Source: Acetobacter cibinongensis (GTDB taxonomy: Bacteria > Pseudomonadota > Alphaproteobacteria > Acetobacterales > Acetobacteraceae). From it: a DNA stretch of 64,000 nucleotides. The translations under genes were made by a program, and so were the position numbers. The stretch covers positions 62,001 through 126,000 of the forward strand of contig NZ_BAMV01000011.1 of NCBI RefSeq assembly GCF_000963925.1. The letters are read 5' to 3'. Shown one piece after another: positions 60,566 through 64,000 of the stretch; positions within the stretch are counted from its first letter, which is position 1, and the number at the start of each line of letters is the position of its first letter. The notes under the pieces are model-generated. The model saw only the letters and a list, made by a program, of their open reading frames with translations, made no database searches and had not been told where the DNA came from.

Positions 60566-61756
60566 ATGCCTCGTTTTCATGTGAAGAATCCTGCTCCTAT
60601 ACACGGCGGCATGAGGGGGTCTGTTAAGGCACTGCGTGCCATGCTGTGTGCAGCCGTGGCAGGTATTGCCCTATCCGGCACGGCAGGGGCGGCAGACAGC
60701 GTTGACCATGCGTCTTTAGGCACAGGCAACGTCACGGTTGCAGATCGCTTCACCGTTGCGCAGCCTTCTGGTATTGCGCGCTTGCCAGATGGACGCATTG
60801 TGCTGTCTCTGCCAACCAGTGCGCAGGACCATGAAGGCCCTGTGTTGGCAGTCTGGACGGAGGGGAAACTCACGCCATTCCCAAGCCGCAGCGCACAGAG
60901 CGCCCTGATTTCTCCCCTTGGCATGACGGTGGATGCCAACGGCCAGTTGTGGCTGCTGGATGAAGGCGTGAAAGCGGGTAGCAAGGCCAAGGCAAAGCCC
61001 ACGCTTATTCACATTGACCCCAAAAAGAACAAAATTGTTCAGCGTTTTCCTTTTACCGCACCAGCCGTTTTGCCGGATAGTCATGTCAATGACGTGCGGA
61101 TTGACCTGACTCATGGCAGTGAAGGGACGGCGTATGTCAGTGATACATCACAGACCACACACCCGGCCTTGATTATTGTAAACCTGACAACAGGCCTGAT
61201 GCGCCGTGTGCTGGCAGATACGGTTTCTGTCAGTGCGGTACCGGGTCTTGTCATGCAGTCCGACTTGAAACTGGGCCGCTACACCACGCTTAACCCTATT
61301 GTGGCACAGGGTGGGGTAGATGGCCTAGCGCTGAGCGCGGATTCATCACGGTTGTATTGGTCTCCGCTGTCCTCCCGCCGCCTGTATAGTGCGCCCACAA
61401 CGCTTCTGGCCAACTTCAATACACCTGAAAAAACTCTTGAAGCTGCGGTCAGGGATGAAGGTGAGGTCGGGATTATGGATGGTATGGCCACGGCACCTGA
61501 CGGCAGCCTGTATCTGACGGATATTGAACGTCATGCTGTTATACGTCGTGCGCCAGATGGTACCTTGTCACTGGTGGCGCAGGATGCGCGCCTGATTGCG
61601 CCGGACAGTATTGCACAGGATGGTAATAGCCTGTTGTTGACGGTAGGCCAGTGGTCAAGGCTGCCAGTATTTAATGGCGGGCAGGACAAACAGGAAATGC
61701 CCTATATTCTGGCGCGCATTGCCCTGCCACAGGTTGCTGCGGCACCACAGAACTAA
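60566..61756 (+). CDS. exported Yellow/major-royal-jelly family protein
   Basis: 396 residues with RBS AAGGAAG. A signal peptide follows a 15-residue basic lead (hydrophobic AMLCAAVAGIALSG, cleavage near GAA). The body is a six-bladed beta-propeller of the MRJP/Yellow type: PSGIARLPDGRIVLSLP, LGMTVDANGQLWLLDEG, the HVNDVRIDLTHGSEGTAYVSDT blade, GVDGLALSADSSRLYWSPLSSRRLY, and VGIMDGMATAPDGSLYLTDIERHAV. The family has enzymes (dopachrome-conversion-like) and ligand binders; the substrate is unknown. Its stop overlaps that of the sensor kinase on the other strand. Confidence 0.88.
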   Translation: MPRFHVKNPAPIHGGMRGSVKALRAMLCAAVAGIALSGTAGAADSVDHASLGTGNVTVADRFTVAQPSGIARLPDGRIVLSLPTSAQDHEGPVLAVWTEGKLTPFPSRSAQSALISPLGMTVDANGQLWLLDEGVKAGSKAKAKPTLIHIDPKKNKIVQRFPFTAPAVLPDSHVNDVRIDLTHGSEGTAYVSDTSQTTHPALIIVNLTTGLMRRVLADTVSVSAVPGLVMQSDLKLGRYTTLNPIVAQGGVDGLALSADSSRLYWSPLSSRRLYSAPTTLLANFNTPEKTLEAAVRDEGEVGIMDGMATAPDGSLYLTDIERHAVIRRAPDGTLSLVAQDARLIAPDSIAQDGNSLLLTVGQWSRLPVFNGGQDKQEMPYILARIALPQVAAAPQN

Positions 61757-63270
61757 GTGTGTTTTTTATAGCCCGGCCCAGAGATGGGTTGGGCTTCTTC
61801 ATGGCTTTCGTAACGATCAATTTGAAAAAACAACCGGACCATAAACCCAGTTTTTTGGTTGGGAATGGGCGAGTAAATTTGCATGGGAATGTGCATCTGC
61901 GTGCTGATTGTGCGGGCAATGGCCAGACCCAGCCCACTGCCTTCTGCCTGAGACCCACCGCGTACAAAGGGGTCTGTCAGGGCAGATAGTGTCGCATCAG
62001 GCAAGGGCGGGGCGTCATTTTCCAGTGTGAGTTGTGCAGAAAACGATGGTTCAGACCCCGCATCTGTTTTCATCAAAGTGTCTAATGTTACGGCAACGCG
62101 TACGCACGAGCCATCCGGACTGTGGCGAAGCGCATTTTCCAGTAAATTCCGTAATAAAATGCCCGTTGCGTCCATATCTCCCAGCACCACCAAACGGGTA
62201 TAAGGTTCGGTCTCTACAAGCAGGCGTTGGGGGGCGGCCCCATGTGGGGGGTCGAGTTCATCGGCTATTGTATTGAGCACTTCCAACATATCAAAGGGTT
62301 GCCGCTGGAAGCCCGTTCCCGCAACAGCACGAGATAATTGCAGGAGTTTTTCAGTAATTCGGCTCAGTCTCTGGATCTGGCTGATCATGGTATCTACCCG
62401 GTGCCGTGCTGTAGTGCCGGGGGTGTCAGCAGGTGTTTCAGCCGGGAGAGTGCTGCGGAGCATCTGTGTCTGAGCGAGCAATGCGGCAATAGGGTTACGG
62501 AGTTCATGTGCGGCATTGGCTGCAAAAGCACGTTCAGCAGCCAAGGCTTTGTGCAAACGCTCCAGAAGTAAATTAACAGCGGTTTGAATTGTTGCCAGTT
62601 CATGAGGCAGGGCGAGATCAGGCACCGGGTTAAGGTTGCCGCTGCCTCGTTCCCTAATTTCATGCTGTAAATGCACAAGAGGTTTCAGGCTGCGGCGTAC
62701 CTGCCACATAACCAGCAACCAGATGCAGGGTATGGCCCCCAGAATAGGCAGAACGGCAATAAGAATGGCGTGGTGCGTGGCCTGTGAGCGGTGCACACGC
62801 GGTTCAGCAACCATAATAAAGCGGTTTTTCTGCGCGGCTGGGGTAACATACACCCTGAAATGGGGCTGCATGTAAAACCCGGCATCATGGGGCAGAACAA
62901 AAGCCAGCTCAGGTGCGTTGGGTGAGCGTAGTAATACCTGCCCCTGCGCATCGGTAATCTGATAGGCTAGGGATGTCGGGGTAATGTTGGATAAATGGGC
63001 AATGTCGTGCCCGCTTCCCTGCTGGTTGAGCACCAGCACGGCAAATTGGAGCCGCTCGGCAACCTCTTGCAAGGAATCATCGAGGCGTTCTGTAATTTCA
63101 AATTTTGTAAAAGCGACGGTAAGAAGGCTAACAATAATAAGGCAGCCGATAACAACAGCGGTGACTCCCCGCAGTAAGCGGGTGGACAGCCGCCACGGCC
63201 GCATGGTTTTAGGGGGTGTTGGCGGTGTGTGCGCCATGCTGGAGGCCGGGTTAGGGGGCAATTGCGTCAT
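61753..63270 (-). CDS. sensor histidine kinase (two-component)
   Basis: 505 residues. Two membrane helices (about 34-56 and 167-190) frame a periplasmic sensor region of about 110 residues. A HAMP-like linker (about 190-245) leads to the H-box with His255 (ANAAHELRNPIAALLAQ). N-box (LLRNLLENALRHSPDG) and G-box (GSGLGLAIARTI) follow. The layout resembles QseC/PmrB-type kinases. Its ATG overlaps the response regulator stop (ATGA). The signal sensed is unknown. Confidence 0.94.
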   Translation of the reverse strand: MTQLPPNPASSMAHTPPTPPKTMRPWRLSTRLLRGVTAVVIGCLIIVSLLTVAFTKFEITERLDDSLQEVAERLQFAVLVLNQQGSGHDIAHLSNITPTSLAYQITDAQGQVLLRSPNAPELAFVLPHDAGFYMQPHFRVYVTPAAQKNRFIMVAEPRVHRSQATHHAILIAVLPILGAIPCIWLLVMWQVRRSLKPLVHLQHEIRERGSGNLNPVPDLALPHELATIQTAVNLLLERLHKALAAERAFAANAAHELRNPIAALLAQTQMLRSTLPAETPADTPGTTARHRVDTMISQIQRLSRITEKLLQLSRAVAGTGFQRQPFDMLEVLNTIADELDPPHGAAPQRLLVETEPYTRLVVLGDMDATGILLRNLLENALRHSPDGSCVRVAVTLDTLMKTDAGSEPSFSAQLTLENDAPPLPDATLSALTDPFVRGGSQAEGSGLGLAIARTISTQMHIPMQIYSPIPNQKTGFMVRLFFQIDRYESHEEAQPISGPGYKKHT

Positions 63271-63935
63271 GCTGTCTGGGGTTGTTGCAGGTAATACCCG
63301 CGACCACGGACGGTACGAATAACATCGGCTCCCAGTTTTTTACGAACACGGCTGACAAAAACCTCAACAGTGTTGCTGCCAACCTCTTCTTCAAGATTGT
63401 AGAGCGCTTCTTCAATTTTTTGGCGGGAGCATATAGCCCCCGGACGCCGTGCCAGAAGTTCAACCAGAGTCCATTCACGGGCGGTCAGGTCAATAATCTC
63501 CCCGTTTCGGGTCAGGCGTTTGCGCTCAAGGTCTATTTCACTTTCGCCCACAACAAGGCGGTTATCAATCAGGGGGCGGTAGCGTCGGCCCACGGCCGCT
63601 ATGCGGGCAATCAGTTCGTCCAGATCATAGGGCTTGGCCAGATAATCGTCAGCGCCGTCAGACAGGCCCGCTATGCGGTCGCTAATCTGGTCTTCAGCCG
63701 TTGTAATGAGAATGGAGAGCGGAGAACTGGTCTGGCGTATTTCCCGCAACAGAGTGCGGCCGCTGCCATCTGGTAAGCCAAGGTCCAGCACCAGGCACTC
63801 ATACTGCACGGCGGCAAGGGCGGCGCGTGCGTCCTCCAGCGTTGTAAACCAGTCCACCGTATGTCCGGCGTGTTGCACCCGCTCCTGCACGGCGGCACCA
63901 AGCAGTGGCTCATCTTCAATAACCAGAATACGCAT
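63267..63935 (-). CDS. OmpR-family response regulator
   Basis: 222 residues. The receiver domain has the acidic pocket (VIEDEP), phosphoacceptor Asp51 (LVLDLGLPDG), the Thr/Ser switch (ILITTAED) and Lys in YLAKPYDLDEL. The C-terminal winged helix binds DNA (LTAREWTLVELLARRPGAICSRQ, VSRVRKKLG, IRTVRGRGYYL). It is the first gene of the two-gene unit with the sensor kinase. The promoter should lie in 63936-64000 or beyond the window. Confidence 0.95.
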   Translation of the reverse strand: MRILVIEDEPLLGAAVQERVQHAGHTVDWFTTLEDARAALAAVQYECLVLDLGLPDGSGRTLLREIRQTSSPLSILITTAEDQISDRIAGLSDGADDYLAKPYDLDELIARIAAVGRRYRPLIDNRLVVGESEIDLERKRLTRNGEIIDLTAREWTLVELLARRPGAICSRQKIEEALYNLEEEVGSNTVEVFVSRVRKKLGADVIRTVRGRGYYLQQPQTA

Positions 63936-64000
63936 GGGCTGGCTCCTTCGTATTCTGGCAGAGTAGTCGGATATGCGGTTTTTATGAAGCCTGATCTGTA

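Noticed and set aside
1..64000. CRISPR array, prophage, transposon or a compact defence island
   Set aside because: No regular repeat-spacer pattern, integrase, transposase, structural phage gene or restriction/abortive-infection gene was recognised in the window.

Overview
This is a chromosomal segment of an alpha-proteobacterium. It is most likely an acetic acid bacterium (Acetobacteraceae), with Acetobacter as the best guess. The reasons are a transaldolase/glucose-6-phosphate isomerase fusion inside a pentose-phosphate cluster, GC-rich codons with frequent GTG/TTG-like starts, the lgt-midA-pgeF order, and the dgt-argS-SPOR-scpAB-tatBC-serS order. These placements come from memory of gene families; no database was searched. 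No phage, insertion sequence, CRISPR array or rRNA operon is visible. The only tRNA found is tRNA-Arg(CCG) on the minus strand.

Layout. 1-6.5 kb: the cut-off start of a secreted protein, a CHCC zinc-finger protein, a lipoprotein hydrolase, the tRNA, free-methionine-sulfoxide reductase, several small envelope proteins, a CHRD protein, a DUF1489 protein and a secreted nucleoside hydrolase. 6.7-11.8 kb: a minus-strand run of quinone oxidoreductase, PLP homeostasis protein, Kup potassium transporter and HemW. 11.9-16.5 kb: a small HTH protein with a C-terminal membrane anchor, a nucleotidyltransferase, a ClC channel and a periplasmic metal-chelate binding protein. 16.7-26.2 kb: the pentose-phosphate block, as two minus-strand units. 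Unit one is tkt, tal-pgi, gnd and a HAD phosphatase, ending in an intrinsic terminator. Unit two is pgl, rpiA and gntK. 26.6-31.7 kb: ankyrin protein, hisC, a coiled-coil protein, a CorA-type transporter, a PiT phosphate transporter and YnfA. 32-33.8 kb: an ABC-2 polysaccharide exporter pair. 34-45.6 kb: two SPOR-tailed lytic transglycosylases flanking the hldD-lgt-midA-pgeF-lipoprotein unit, lemA/TPM genes and lactate permease. 45.6-51.5 kb: a NamZ-like protein, an SDR, a ferritin, an amidase, and the overlapping pair erpA and exonuclease III. 51.7-60.4 kb: the housekeeping run from dgt to serS. 60.6-63.9 kb: a Yellow/MRJP-like protein and a two-component system.

The genes fit an organism that oxidises sugars in the periplasm and assimilates gluconate through gluconokinase and the pentose-phosphate pathway. 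zwf and rpe are not in the window. Envelope work is over-represented: lipoprotein maturation, heptose synthesis, peptidoglycan turnover, Tat export and three SPOR proteins.

The observations most worth a second look are hemW, which has no ATG/GTG/TTG start and appears to begin at a CTG coupled to the kup stop; an intrinsic terminator immediately before hisC; paired hairpins between genes of the pentose-phosphate operon; a structured leader before the CorA-type gene; and the tail-anchored HTH protein. I did not find anything I can defend as a wholly new multi-gene system.
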